From NCBI GenBank assembly GCA_030950375.1, contig JAUZRN010000009.1, forward strand, positions 35,506 through 99,505: a stretch of 64,000 nt of DNA. The letters are read 5' to 3'. This stretch comes from Rhodothermus sp. (GTDB taxonomy: Bacteria; Bacteroidota; Rhodothermia; Rhodothermales; Rhodothermaceae). Shown here piece after piece: positions 36,986 to 45,725 of the stretch. A model generated the notes under the pieces. It saw only the letters and a program-made list of their open reading frames with translations. It was not told the DNA's origin and did not search any database. Numbering within the stretch: the first letter of the stretch is position 1; the number at the start of each line of letters is the position of its first letter. The position numbers and the translations under genes were made by a program.

Positions 36986-38416
36986 ATGGCGCGTTTCCTG
37001 CGATGGATCGGACTGATGGTGGGGCTCATGCTGCCCGTTCGAGAGACTACGGCCCAGTATGCCCGACTGGGAGCCTGGGCTGCCCAGGCCGGCTTTAGTC
37101 CAGCGGCCGTTTCAGGGGCAGATGCCCTGTTGCTGAATCCGGCAGCGTTGATGAATGTCGGAGCAACGGGATTTCGGCTTCGCACCATGGAATTTGGGGG
37201 GCTGCTGGGAGGCAGTCTGGTCCGTTTTGATCTGTACAATCGATATCTGGCGGCTGGACGACACCTGACGCCGGATGCGGTGGATCGCATGCTCGATAAC
37301 TGGTTTGGCGGCGCCAATAACTGGCGCACGGTAGGTGAAGTTGTGGAGGTGACCCCTCTGGCCCTGATGCATGTCGGCTGGTGGTCAGCCTGGGGTGTGG
37401 CCTGGCGCGTTCGTCAGCAGCAACGGCTGTGGATGAACCGGGGACTATTGGACGTATTGTTGAAAGGAACCGAGCAAGCACGCACCGTGCCGGTTGATGG
37501 CGAGTTTCAGTCCATGAGCTACCATGAACTGGTCGTAGGATACGCGCGCAAGTTGAACCCAGACCTGATTATTGGGGTGGCTCCTCGCTTACTGTTGGGT
37601 AGCCATTACGTGCGGGGCACGCTGCGCTCGACGGTCACGATTGGCGACACAGAAGTGCAGCATCGCTACGCATACACGCTGGATTTAACCGGAGCAGCCA
37701 GCGAATTGCTACAGGGTTTTGATCTGTTTGATAATCCAAGGCTTAATAAGCAGGCAGGGGATGGGCTGGTCCGCCAGATGGCAGGATTAAGACGACAGGG
37801 ATGGGGCGTGGGGATTGCGCTGGGCGTGCAGTACCGGCTGTTGCCCGGGTTACTGCTGGGCGCCAGTCTGACGGACTTGGGCTTTTTGCGCTGGCGGCGT
37901 GTACGACGCTATACCCCTGGGGGCGATGCGGTATTTACATTTGCTGGCGTATCGCTTGATGTGGATCGATTACGCACGGAATTTAACAACGATCTGGGGG
38001 CCTACCTTGAACATCAGCTCGACAGTCTGGCACGGACCGCTTACGAAAACGTGCAGGTGCAGCAGCAAACTGTGATCATGATGTTGCCGACCGCCCTGCA
38101 TCTGGGGGCAACGTACTGGCTGGGGGGGCCAACCCGGCTGCATGCAGCTCTATCGATGGGGCTCAACCGGACCGCAACGAATGGTGCTCGGGTGCCCCAA
38201 TTCGTGTTGGGCGCCGAAACCCGATGGGCGATGCTGCCCCTTTTCGGAGGGATGCTGGCCGGTGGTGACGGGGCACTTATGCTTTACGGGGGGACAGGAC
38301 TGCAGGTGCGTTCGTGGGGCCTGCGTATAGCAGCGGCGGGCAGTCCAAAGAGTCGCCTGATCGGAAGTGGATCGCGTTTTATGCTGATGGTATCGCTGAC
38401 ACACCTTAGCTTCTGA
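36986..38416 (+). CDS. DUF5723-type outer-membrane protein
   Basis: A 476-residue protein with a signal peptide (LMLPVRETTAQ) followed by a sequence typical of Bacteroidota outer-membrane beta-barrels of the DUF5723 / PorV-like sort. Early features are GADALLLNPAALMNVG and FGGLLGGSLVRFDLYNRYLAAG. Many alternating aromatic/Gly strands follow (WGVGIALGVQYRLLPGLLLGASLTDLG, given here only as example: VGIALGVQYR), and the last residues LMVSLTHLSF suit a barrel end. It is 15 bases downstream of the large secreted protein and likely co-transcribed; it may anchor or export it. The function is not known. Confidence 0.75.
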   Translation: MARFLRWIGLMVGLMLPVRETTAQYARLGAWAAQAGFSPAAVSGADALLLNPAALMNVGATGFRLRTMEFGGLLGGSLVRFDLYNRYLAAGRHLTPDAVDRMLDNWFGGANNWRTVGEVVEVTPLALMHVGWWSAWGVAWRVRQQQRLWMNRGLLDVLLKGTEQARTVPVDGEFQSMSYHELVVGYARKLNPDLIIGVAPRLLLGSHYVRGTLRSTVTIGDTEVQHRYAYTLDLTGAASELLQGFDLFDNPRLNKQAGDGLVRQMAGLRRQGWGVGIALGVQYRLLPGLLLGASLTDLGFLRWRRVRRYTPGGDAVFTFAGVSLDVDRLRTEFNNDLGAYLEHQLDSLARTAYENVQVQQQTVIMMLPTALHLGATYWLGGPTRLHAALSMGLNRTATNGARVPQFVLGAETRWAMLPLFGGMLAGGDGALMLYGGTGLQVRSWGLRIAAAGSPKSRLIGSGSRFMLMVSLTHLSF

Positions 38417-38437
38417 GCGGCTCCTGTACTACTTTGA

Positions 38438-38482
38438 AACCTTCTGCATAAGACCGAATTTTAGCCCATAAAGCAGAAGGTT
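38438..38482 (+). promoter_or_regulatory. Hairpin covering a ribosome binding site
   Basis: A perfect 10-bp inverted repeat: AACCTTCTGC at 38438-38447 and GCAGAAGGTT at 38473-38482, with a 25-base loop. The 3' arm contains AGAAGG, seven bases before the ATG at 38488. In the RNA the ribosome binding site would therefore be paired and translation would depend on opening the stem. It could also be a terminator for the upstream gene, but no T-run follows. Confidence 0.5.
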
Positions 38483-38487
38483 CGTCT

Positions 38488-39024
38488 ATGCCTATTCTAA
38501 CCGTACCAAGCATCCTGCGCGAGAAGCTGGGTGACGAAGGGGTTGAGGCGCTCGTTACGCTGCTCAACGAAGCGGCACATCACGAACGCAACAATTTGCT
38601 GGACATCTTGGCAGAACGGTTTGAGCGGCGCGTGACGAAGGAAGGACAGCGTCTGGACAACCGCATTACAGAGGAAATAGCGAAGCTGGAAGGGCGTATT
38701 GTAGCTGAATCGGCGCGTCTGGATAACCGTATTACGGAGGAGGTGGCGAAGCTACAGCAGCAGATAGCAGCTGTGGACAACCGCATTACGGAGGAGGTGG
38801 CGAAGCTACAGCAACAGATAGCAGCTGTGGACAACCGTATTACGGAGGAGGTGGCGAAGCTGCAGCAGCAGATAGCAGCTGTGGACAACCGTATTACAGA
38901 AGCTGGGGCAAAGCTGGGAGAACGAATGGCCGGAATGCGGGCTGACCTGATTCGGTGGATGTTTCTGTTCTGGGTGGGGCAGATCGGAACACTTGTCGCT
39001 ATTCTGTTTGCCTTTTTCAAGTAG
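38488..39024 (+). CDS. Coiled-coil membrane protein with 18-residue repeats
   Basis: A 178-residue protein that resembles the DUF1640 / CCDC90-like group: a short globular head (PSILREKLGDEGVEALVTLL), a long coiled coil, and a single C-terminal membrane helix (RWMFLFWVGQIGTLVAILFAFF) ending in Lys. The coiled coil contains three to four near-identical copies of an 18-residue unit (AVDNRITEEVAKLQQQIA), encoded by 54-base DNA repeats. The N-terminal part faces the cytoplasm if the protein is tail-anchored. The start is the ATG at 38488, with an AGAAGG at good spacing that is buried in a hairpin. The protein's role is unknown; repeat number may vary between strains. Confidence 0.75.
   Translation: MPILTVPSILREKLGDEGVEALVTLLNEAAHHERNNLLDILAERFERRVTKEGQRLDNRITEEIAKLEGRIVAESARLDNRITEEVAKLQQQIAAVDNRITEEVAKLQQQIAAVDNRITEEVAKLQQQIAAVDNRITEAGAKLGERMAGMRADLIRWMFLFWVGQIGTLVAILFAFFK
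38719..38910 (+). repeat. 54-bp tandem repeat inside a coiled-coil gene
   Basis: Units start at 38719, 38773 and 38827, with a partial copy from 38881. Each full unit is 54 bases and differs from the next by only a few bases (mostly third positions). It encodes an 18-residue coiled-coil step, which equals one heptad plus one hendecad. An older, more diverged copy of the same pattern precedes it at about 38650-38718. Confidence 0.9.
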
Positions 39025-39036
39025 GCAAGCCCACGC

Positions 39037-39055
39037 CTCATGGTCAAGCCATGAG
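39037..39055. terminator. Hairpin between convergent genes
   Basis: A perfect 7-bp stem (CTCATGG/CCATGAG) with a 5-base loop lies 12 bases after the coiled-coil gene's stop and about 40 bases before the convergent TonB-receptor stop. No T-run follows on either strand, so it may be a weak bidirectional terminator or an mRNA 3'-end stabiliser. Confidence 0.35.
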
Positions 39056-39096
39056 CCCGGGTCGTGGCTGCTGGGGTCGTAAGGTCGAACAAGCCT

Positions 39097-41556
39097 TTAC
39101 TGCTGGATAAACACTTCTTCGATGCCTTCAGGACGACCGGTTTCTTCTCGATTCCAACGTCGATTTCGGCGCTGGTTCTGGTGGCCAAAATTGTAAGTGA
39201 ACGTCAGAAACACCTGCTGCGCATTCCAGCTCCGATTGAAGCGCTGGTAGAACAGTTCGTCTTCACGCTCGACCCGGAAGCGCATCGTGTTGAACAGATC
39301 GCTTACCCGAATGCTCAGACTGGCCCGGTTGTTCAGAAACTGCTGTCGCAGGGCGAGATTGGCCATGGAGTGTCCAGAAATACGGCCGTTTTCAATAGCT
39401 AACGGGGATCTGTAGAAATAGGAGAATTGCAGAGAAAGGCCAGGCATTACGCTGATGGTCGTATTCAGGCGTGTGCTCCAGCCGATGGCATCACTGCCCA
39501 GATCCGTATCGACGTTGCTACCGTCGGTGGTAATCCGGAAGATGTTCAGACTGGCAAAGGCATTGAGCCGATTGCCCAGCCGGAAAGTACCTACCGTCTC
39601 AAAACCCCAGTCGTCCCGCGAGGCTAAATTTTTAAAGGTAACGATGGAAGTACCCGTTTCGGGATGCAGGGTCTCATACCAGCGGATGACGTCGACCGTG
39701 TAACGGTAGTAGGGGGTCACTGTAAGCGTGACAGCTGGCGAGATCCAGGAGTAGCTGAATTCAAATGCGTGCGTGTACTCCGGGTCGAGGTACGGATTCC
39801 CCTGGCGACGGAAAAGGGGATCGCGAAAGTCGCTGAGGGGATTGAGCTGCCATGTATTGGGACGGCGAATACGCTTGCTGTAGCTCAGACGAAATTGATG
39901 GGACTGTGCTGGACGAAAGCTTACAAAGATACTTGGAAAGAAACTGAAATAGCTTCTTCGGTACGTTTCATTCAGGGTTTTTTGTCTGAATTCCGTACGC
40001 GCCTGCTCTGCTCGGAGTCCTACCTGTACGCCCAGGATCCCCAGGTCATAGTTCACAACGCCATAGGCGGCATGGCGCTGGAGCGTATACCGAAAGTCGT
40101 TGGCAAAGGGAAGCGTGCCCTGTACTTCATAGGACTGACTATAGTCATTGACATTCATGTCACCTTTATAGCCGGCTTCCAGGCGAAGCTGCTCATTAAG
40201 CGGCCTTATATAGTCGATCTGAAAGGAAAGGGTTGAACCTCGTTGGTCCTGCACGTTCTGCTCGCGACGAACGTGGTCAAGCGGGGCGCCTGCAGTAGAG
40301 AGGGGTTGTTGCAGGTAATACGCTATCGTGTTATCCTTTGCGCGCTCGTAGCGCAGCTCGGCGTTCAGCTCATGTTTGGAGGGATCCACGATTCGACGAA
40401 AGAAAAATCGATAGTCCATGTTCAAGTCCTGCCGATCCCCTTCGACGCGTCGTTCGTACTGAGCGGTCAGGTTCTGAAAAGCATCGAGATTCTGATAAAG
40501 TGCACGGGTGTCCTGGCTGCTTCCCCGAAAGCTAAGCAGTGCCGAAGCGCCCAGGGTGTTCAGGCGGTTGAGACGATACTCCAGCGTGGTGTTCAGGTTG
40601 TGTGCGTAGCGATTGCGCGTGCCTCGATCGAGTTGCTCCAGATAGGTGAGAGGATTCTGATAGCGATTTTCGCGAAAACGGGAGCCCTCCACGGGCCGTT
40701 CCCCGGTGCGGAAACCGTAGTTGGTGGTCAGATTCCAGGAACCGTGCTGGTAGGTGAGCATGCCGGAAGCGTTGTAGGAGCGCAGTGTGCCGGCTCCCGC
40801 CGACAGACTACCCCCCAGGCCAAGGTTTCGGTTCTGGCGCAGCACGATATTGATCAGGCCAGCCATGCCGTCGGGTTCATATCTGGCCGACGGGTTTGGG
40901 ATGATTTCGACACGTTCGATCGCCTCGGCCGGCAGGCCCTCCAGAAAGCGCGTGAGGGCTTCACCCTGCAGGGCTGAAGGACGACCGTTGATCAGAATCG
41001 CCACATTTTGATTGCCACGAAGGCTAATGTTGCCCTCGATGTCCACCTCCACCGAGGGAATGTTGCGGAGCACGTCGACAGCTGCACCGCCGATGCTGAT
41101 CAGCTGGTCGCGCGTGTTGTAAACGATGCGGTCGATGCCGATCTCCACGGCGGCGCGTCTGGCCGTCACCTGCACTTCCTGCAGCTGGGCTGTGTCGGGT
41201 TCCAGAAGAATGACACCCAGGTCTACCTGCAGCGAAGACGGGGGGCGCAGCATGACGTTCGAGATCACCTGACGGCGATAGCCCACAAAACTGACCGTCA
41301 CGTAGTAGCGACCGGGCCGCAACCGCTCAATCGTAAAGCGTCCTTCCGCATCGGTCACAGTGCCGGTAACCAGCGTGGAATCGGCAGCACGCCAGACGGC
41401 AATGGTAGCTGTTTCTATCGGTTGGTTTGTGGACGTGTCCACTACCTGTCCTGAGATGCGGGTAGCCATCCAGCTGGATCTAAACGGACGATCCTGCGCC
41501 TGGACGTATCCGGACAGTAACAAGCTAAGGAGCACCCCGCAAAGCCATGCACGCAT
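39097..41556 (-). CDS. TonB-dependent outer-membrane receptor
   Basis: This 819-residue outer-membrane protein has a signal peptide (MRAWLCGVLLSLLLSGYVQA). A carboxypeptidase-regulatory-like domain at about 30-115 follows (SGQVVDTSTNQPIETATIAV, GRFTIERLRPGRYYVTVSF). A plug-like region (VDVLRNIPSVEVDIEGNISL, RGNQNVAILINGRPS) and a large beta-barrel of the outer-membrane-barrel type 3 (TonB-like) family complete it. The start at ATG 41556 has GAGGAA at good spacing; the longer frame to 41589 is not used. Such receptors take up siderophores, glycans or peptides, and no substrate clue is visible. A LytS/LytR-type two-component pair is divergently placed upstream and could regulate it. Confidence 0.87.
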   Translation of the reverse strand: MRAWLCGVLLSLLLSGYVQAQDRPFRSSWMATRISGQVVDTSTNQPIETATIAVWRAADSTLVTGTVTDAEGRFTIERLRPGRYYVTVSFVGYRRQVISNVMLRPPSSLQVDLGVILLEPDTAQLQEVQVTARRAAVEIGIDRIVYNTRDQLISIGGAAVDVLRNIPSVEVDIEGNISLRGNQNVAILINGRPSALQGEALTRFLEGLPAEAIERVEIIPNPSARYEPDGMAGLINIVLRQNRNLGLGGSLSAGAGTLRSYNASGMLTYQHGSWNLTTNYGFRTGERPVEGSRFRENRYQNPLTYLEQLDRGTRNRYAHNLNTTLEYRLNRLNTLGASALLSFRGSSQDTRALYQNLDAFQNLTAQYERRVEGDRQDLNMDYRFFFRRIVDPSKHELNAELRYERAKDNTIAYYLQQPLSTAGAPLDHVRREQNVQDQRGSTLSFQIDYIRPLNEQLRLEAGYKGDMNVNDYSQSYEVQGTLPFANDFRYTLQRHAAYGVVNYDLGILGVQVGLRAEQARTEFRQKTLNETYRRSYFSFFPSIFVSFRPAQSHQFRLSYSKRIRRPNTWQLNPLSDFRDPLFRRQGNPYLDPEYTHAFEFSYSWISPAVTLTVTPYYRYTVDVIRWYETLHPETGTSIVTFKNLASRDDWGFETVGTFRLGNRLNAFASLNIFRITTDGSNVDTDLGSDAIGWSTRLNTTISVMPGLSLQFSYFYRSPLAIENGRISGHSMANLALRQQFLNNRASLSIRVSDLFNTMRFRVEREDELFYQRFNRSWNAQQVFLTFTYNFGHQNQRRNRRWNREETGRPEGIEEVFIQQ

Positions 41557-41885
41557 ATCGTATTCCTCGATATTTGTTGTGATTCGCATGGCTTATACCA
41601 TCACTGATGAGTCGGGATACAGCCTCTGACACAGGTTGCACCAAGCTGTCACGAACCGCACGTAGACGCGATGGAGGTAGCGCTCGAGGGAAGTACGAAG
41701 CGAGAGAGGGTTCGGGCCACCGGAGATGGTCATTGGGCCGATCCCTTTAAGACAACCGTCAGTGCAGAAGCGCATTGAGAACAAACCGGTGCTATCTGTA
41801 GACACGTGCGTGCATTCTATGATAGCGCGGGCGACCTTTTAAGGCCATCGGCGTTCTATCTATAATACAGGCTAGTCTGGAGCGT
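41557..41885. other. TonB-receptor / sensor-kinase intergenic region
   Basis: A 329-bp gap between divergent genes. It contains the receptor's ribosome binding site next to 41556 and a TATAAT at 41861-41866 for the kinase side. A 70-codon reverse frame (41593-41805) has no recognisable product and I treat it as chance or a remnant. No clear LytTR-type direct repeats were picked out by eye. Confidence 0.5.
41861..41866 (+). promoter_or_regulatory. TATAAT hexamer before the sensor kinase
   Basis: An exact TATAAT lies 20 bases before the kinase ATG, leaving a very short leader. The -35 position at 17-base spacing reads TTAAGG, a poor match to TTGACA. Confidence 0.35.
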
Positions 41886-43052
41886 ATGACGATCCGAGAA
41901 AAGACAGGGGGTGGACGGCTGTTCCGGCGGCCATGGATTGAGGTGTTGGTGATCTGGGCTTTCTGGACGTTTCTGGCAGTGCTGGTGGTGACAGGGCGGT
42001 TGCTGGATCCTCGATGGGCCGATCGGGGCGTTTCCCTGCTGCAGCGACAGGTTCTTTACATCTTTTCGGAATACTATACCTGGGCCCTGTTGACGCCGGG
42101 CATTTTCTGGCTCAGTCGCAAGCTGGCTTTCGATCGTCCTCGGTGGCTGGGACGATTGCTTTTACATCTACTGATTGGGCTGGGGGTGGCATTGGCGATG
42201 GAGGTATGGGTTGACTATCTCTATTTTTACGTATATCGCCTGCCACATCGACGGGTGATTCGTTTCGACCTGTTCATGGGCATTCGTCGTTTCTGGTTTA
42301 TTAACGAGCTGGTTACGTATTTTGCGGTATTGGCAGCGGGGTTTGCACGGGACTATTTCATTCGCTACCAACAGCGCCAACAAGAAGCGGCGCAGCTTCG
42401 GGCACAGGCAGCCGACCTGCAGGCACGTCTGACCGAAGCGCGATTGCGTGCGCTTCGTATGCAGCTCAACCCACATTTTCTCTTTAATACGTTACATGCG
42501 ATTTCTGCTTTAGTTGAGCGGGATCCTAAAGGCGTACGCCACATGATTGCTCGCCTGAGTGAGCTGCTGCGCTATACGCTCGACGAAAGCACGGCGCAGG
42601 AGGTGCCGCTGGCGCAGGAGCTCCGGTTTCTGGAAGGCTATCTTGAGATTCAGCAGATTCGATTTCAGGGCAGGCTTCAGGTGCGGCAGGAAATCGATCC
42701 GGCTGTGCGCGAGGCACTCGTCCCCAACCTGATTCTGCAGCCTATTGTGGAGAACGCCATCAAACACGGCATTGGACGCTTGGAAACGCCCGGGTGTATT
42801 GTGCTGCGGGCCTGGCGTGAAAAGGATCAGCTCTGCCTTTGCGTGCGAGATAACGGGCCGGGCCTGGCCGAAGATGGCCAGTGGAAAGAAGGGCTGGGAC
42901 TGCGCAATACGCGCGCTCGCCTGGAGGGACTCTATGGGCATGCCTACCGTATGGAGTTGCGAGCTTTACCCGAAGGCGGACTGGAAGTGCAAATCTGCTT
43001 ACCCTATCATACGACGGCCGACCTCAAGGTAACCATCCATGACAACACCTGA
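41886..43052 (+). CDS. LytS/YehU-type sensor histidine kinase
   Basis: This 388-residue membrane-bound sensor has about four transmembrane segments in the first 160 residues (for example VLVIWAFWTFLAVLVVTG and LLHLLIGLGVALAMEVWV), with no large periplasmic domain. A coiled linker (RQQEAAQLRAQAADLQARL) leads to the His_kinase/HATPase region. The phosphoacceptor His is in LNPHFLFNTLHAIS, the N-box is LQPIVENAIKHGIG, and the G-box is VRDNGPGL with GLGLRNTRARL. It overlaps the response-regulator gene by 14 bases, so the two are co-translated. Signals for this class are usually unknown; the nearby TonB receptor is one candidate partner. Confidence 0.92.
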   Translation: MTIREKTGGGRLFRRPWIEVLVIWAFWTFLAVLVVTGRLLDPRWADRGVSLLQRQVLYIFSEYYTWALLTPGIFWLSRKLAFDRPRWLGRLLLHLLIGLGVALAMEVWVDYLYFYVYRLPHRRVIRFDLFMGIRRFWFINELVTYFAVLAAGFARDYFIRYQQRQQEAAQLRAQAADLQARLTEARLRALRMQLNPHFLFNTLHAISALVERDPKGVRHMIARLSELLRYTLDESTAQEVPLAQELRFLEGYLEIQQIRFQGRLQVRQEIDPAVREALVPNLILQPIVENAIKHGIGRLETPGCIVLRAWREKDQLCLCVRDNGPGLAEDGQWKEGLGLRNTRARLEGLYGHAYRMELRALPEGGLEVQICLPYHTTADLKVTIHDNT

Positions 43053-43839
43053 TCGTCCATTACGCGTGCTGATTGTCGACGATGAGCCACTGGCACGCCA
43101 GCGCCTGATCGATCTGCTGGACGGGCGCAAAGGGATAGTGGTTGTCGGACAGGCAACCAGTGGGCGTGAGGCAGTCCGGGCCATTCAAACGCTGCAACCC
43201 GATCTGGTTTTTCTGGACGTTCAGATGCCAGGCATGACAGGACTGGATGTGGTGCGTACGATTGGGCCTGACCAGATGCCGCTGACTATTTTTGTAACGG
43301 CCTACGATCAGTATGCGCTCAAGGCTTTTGAGGTAGCTGCGCTCGACTATCTCCTGAAGCCTTTCGACGATGAGCGCTTCGAGCAGGCGCTTGAGCGTGC
43401 GCTCCGCCTGCGCCAGCTTAAAGAAGTGGCATCGCTACGTGACCGCCTGTTACAATTGCTTCAGGGAGATCAGATGTCGGAGCAGTCCAGTCCCCCGAAA
43501 TATCTGGAGCGTATAGCCGTAGAGATGCGGGGACAGGTGCGTGTCATTCCAGTGCAGCAGATCGATTACATTACGGCCAGTGGACCCTATGCCGAGTTGC
43601 ATGTGGGCGATCAAGTGTACGTGATTCGTGAGCAGATGCAAACGCTTGAAGCACGACTTGATCCGAATCTGTTTATCCGGATCCACCGATCCGCCATTGT
43701 ACGTATTGACCTGATCGAGGCGCTACTGCGCGGCGCCGGTGGCCGCTACGCCGTTCGCCTGAAAAACGGCGTGCGTCTAAAAGTCAGCCGTAGCCGCCGC
43801 GAAGCGCTGGAGCGACGGTTGGGGCTAAACGCCGCATAA
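43039..43839 (+). CDS. LytTR-type response regulator
   Basis: A 266-residue DNA-binding response regulator. The receiver domain has VLIVDDEPLARQRLIDLL at the N-terminus, the phosphorylatable Asp in LVFLDVQMPGMTGLDVV, and the Lys in YLLKPFDDERF. The C-terminal LytTR domain (about 155-262) shows VIPVQQIDYITASGPYAELH, FIRIHRSAIVRIDLIEALL and RLKVSRSRREALERRLG. It forms a pair with the kinase upstream, whose end it overlaps. Target genes cannot be read from the window; the divergent TonB receptor is the closest candidate. Confidence 0.93.
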   Translation: MTTPDRPLRVLIVDDEPLARQRLIDLLDGRKGIVVVGQATSGREAVRAIQTLQPDLVFLDVQMPGMTGLDVVRTIGPDQMPLTIFVTAYDQYALKAFEVAALDYLLKPFDDERFEQALERALRLRQLKEVASLRDRLLQLLQGDQMSEQSSPPKYLERIAVEMRGQVRVIPVQQIDYITASGPYAELHVGDQVYVIREQMQTLEARLDPNLFIRIHRSAIVRIDLIEALLRGAGGRYAVRLKNGVRLKVSRSRREALERRLGLNAA

Positions 43840-44006
43840 ACATTGATCGGCCCTTTAGGCTGCCGAGCAAGATTGTCAGATTCGAGAAAGACATAGATTT
43901 AGAGAGAGTTAACATGAGGCGCAGCAGACCGACAGTGTCTTGCTCTGTCAGTTGCGGATGCTGCTGTTAGTTCGCTCCCCATAGCCTATATCCGGTTATA
44001 GTCCCT

Positions 44007-45722
44007 ATGAGCACAATGCCTCTGCCAAACCGCCTCGGGTTGCTGCTGTTAGGAATCGGCTTTTATCTGTTGTGGTCCGTTGCTCAGACGGCCTGTGCAC
44101 AGCGAAGCCTTGGGGTACGGGCTACGAACCGTTCCGGTGGACCACTGCTGCCCGAGCAGGCTGCCTATGACGTCACGTTTTATGATCTGGCATTGCGTAT
44201 CGATCCGGATGCTCGCCGCATTCGGGGTACGTTGGAGGTGCAGGCACGCGTCGTGCACCCGCTTATCTGGTTGGTGCTTGATCTCGATACGGCCCTGACC
44301 GTCCGGCACGTCGAGGAACGAGTACGTGGACGATGGATGCGCCGCCGCTTCGAGCATCGTGCAGACGGACGCATCTGGACGCACCTGGGACATACCCGAC
44401 AGCCGGGGGAGCATATCGTGCTGCGCGTGCACTACGGAGGCGTTCCTCGCGAGGCGCCGTATCCTCCGTGGATCGGTGGGTTTACTTGGGCCCGTACGGC
44501 CAACGGTCAGCCCTGGATTGCCACCGCCAACCAGGGGGAAGGGGCTGACCTCTGGTGGCCCTGTAAAGATCATCCCTCCGACGAGCCCGACTCCATGGCG
44601 CTGCATATCACAGTGCCTGAGCCGCTTGTCGTGGCCAGTAATGGTCGCCTGCGTCGCATCGAATCGCATGCCGACGGTACGCGCACCTATCACTGGTTCG
44701 TCTCGACACCCATCAACAATTACGGCGTGGCGCTAAACATTGCACCTTATCGCACTGTTGATACCCTCTACGTCAGCGTGGCCGGCGATACAATCCCGGT
44801 TACCTTCTGGGTGCTCCCCGAGCGAGAAGCCGACGCCCGCCGCATGTTGCCAGAAATTCTTGATCATCTCGCATTCTATGAGCGGCTACTGGGGCCGTAT
44901 CCATTTCGAGCCGACAAGTACGGAATCGCCCATACTCCTTTTCTGGGCATGGAACATCAGACGATCATCGCCTATGGCAGCGACTTTTCGAATCAACCGT
45001 ACGGCTACGATTGGCTGCATCACCACGAACTGGGACACGAGTGGTGGGGCAATCTGGTTACTGCCTACGACTGGAAAGACTTCTGGCTGCACGAGGGCTT
45101 CAGCACATACATGCAGGCACTTTATGCGGAAGAGCGCTTTGGGCCGGAAGCATACCGGGCCGAGCTACGACGCTATCTGCCGGCTATTCGCAACCGGCGA
45201 CCCATTGCCCCCCGTACCTCAAAGACCACCACCGAGATGTACTTTGCAGATCCCGGGACTGGCCAGACGGACAACGATATCTACTACAAAGGTGCCTGGG
45301 TGCTGCATACACTGCGCTATCTGATCGGCGACGACGCATTCTTTCAGGCGCTGCGTCGCATGGCCTATCCGGATCCATTCCTGGAGCGGGTCGCCGACGG
45401 CCGTCAGTGTCGATTCGTTACGACGGACGACTTCATCACACTGGTTGAAGCGATTACCGGACAGGAGCTGGCCTGGTTCTTCGAGGTGTATGTACGTCGC
45501 GCCGCGTTGCCCCGGCTGATCGTCAACCGTGAGCCGGACCGGCTTGTGTTGCGCTGGGAGGCGCCGGACAACCTGCCGTTTCCGATGCCAGTCGAGGTGC
45601 AGCTTGGAGAGGTACGTCGCCGCCTTCCTATGCCGGATGGCGAGGCCATTGTGCCGCTGGGCGAGCTTGAGGCCGAGCCAATCGTTGACCCCGATCACTG
45701 GATTCTTCGAGCGGTAGACTGA
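44007..45722 (+). CDS. M1 family metallopeptidase, secreted
   Basis: A 571-residue zinc aminopeptidase of family M1. The N-terminal hydrophobic signal ends near QTACAQ. The beta N-domain is followed by the substrate motif GMEHQT (in place of the classical GAMEN), then HHELGHEWWGN with the zinc-binding HExxH, and the third ligand in LHEGFSTYMQ eighteen residues later. The length is well below the roughly 850 residues of classical PepN, so the C-terminal helical domain is largely missing; short M1 enzymes like this are common in Bacteroidota. It is convergent with serS, three bases apart. Confidence 0.9.
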   Translation: MSTMPLPNRLGLLLLGIGFYLLWSVAQTACAQRSLGVRATNRSGGPLLPEQAAYDVTFYDLALRIDPDARRIRGTLEVQARVVHPLIWLVLDLDTALTVRHVEERVRGRWMRRRFEHRADGRIWTHLGHTRQPGEHIVLRVHYGGVPREAPYPPWIGGFTWARTANGQPWIATANQGEGADLWWPCKDHPSDEPDSMALHITVPEPLVVASNGRLRRIESHADGTRTYHWFVSTPINNYGVALNIAPYRTVDTLYVSVAGDTIPVTFWVLPEREADARRMLPEILDHLAFYERLLGPYPFRADKYGIAHTPFLGMEHQTIIAYGSDFSNQPYGYDWLHHHELGHEWWGNLVTAYDWKDFWLHEGFSTYMQALYAEERFGPEAYRAELRRYLPAIRNRRPIAPRTSKTTTEMYFADPGTGQTDNDIYYKGAWVLHTLRYLIGDDAFFQALRRMAYPDPFLERVADGRQCRFVTTDDFITLVEAITGQELAWFFEVYVRRAALPRLIVNREPDRLVLRWEAPDNLPFPMPVEVQLGEVRRRLPMPDGEAIVPLGELEAEPIVDPDHWILRAVD

Positions 45723-45725
45723 CGC

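Noticed and set aside
41593..41805. A 70-codon reverse frame upstream of the TonB receptor
   Set aside because: No recognisable family; it sits in a likely promoter region. It could be a decayed remnant, but nothing shows it.
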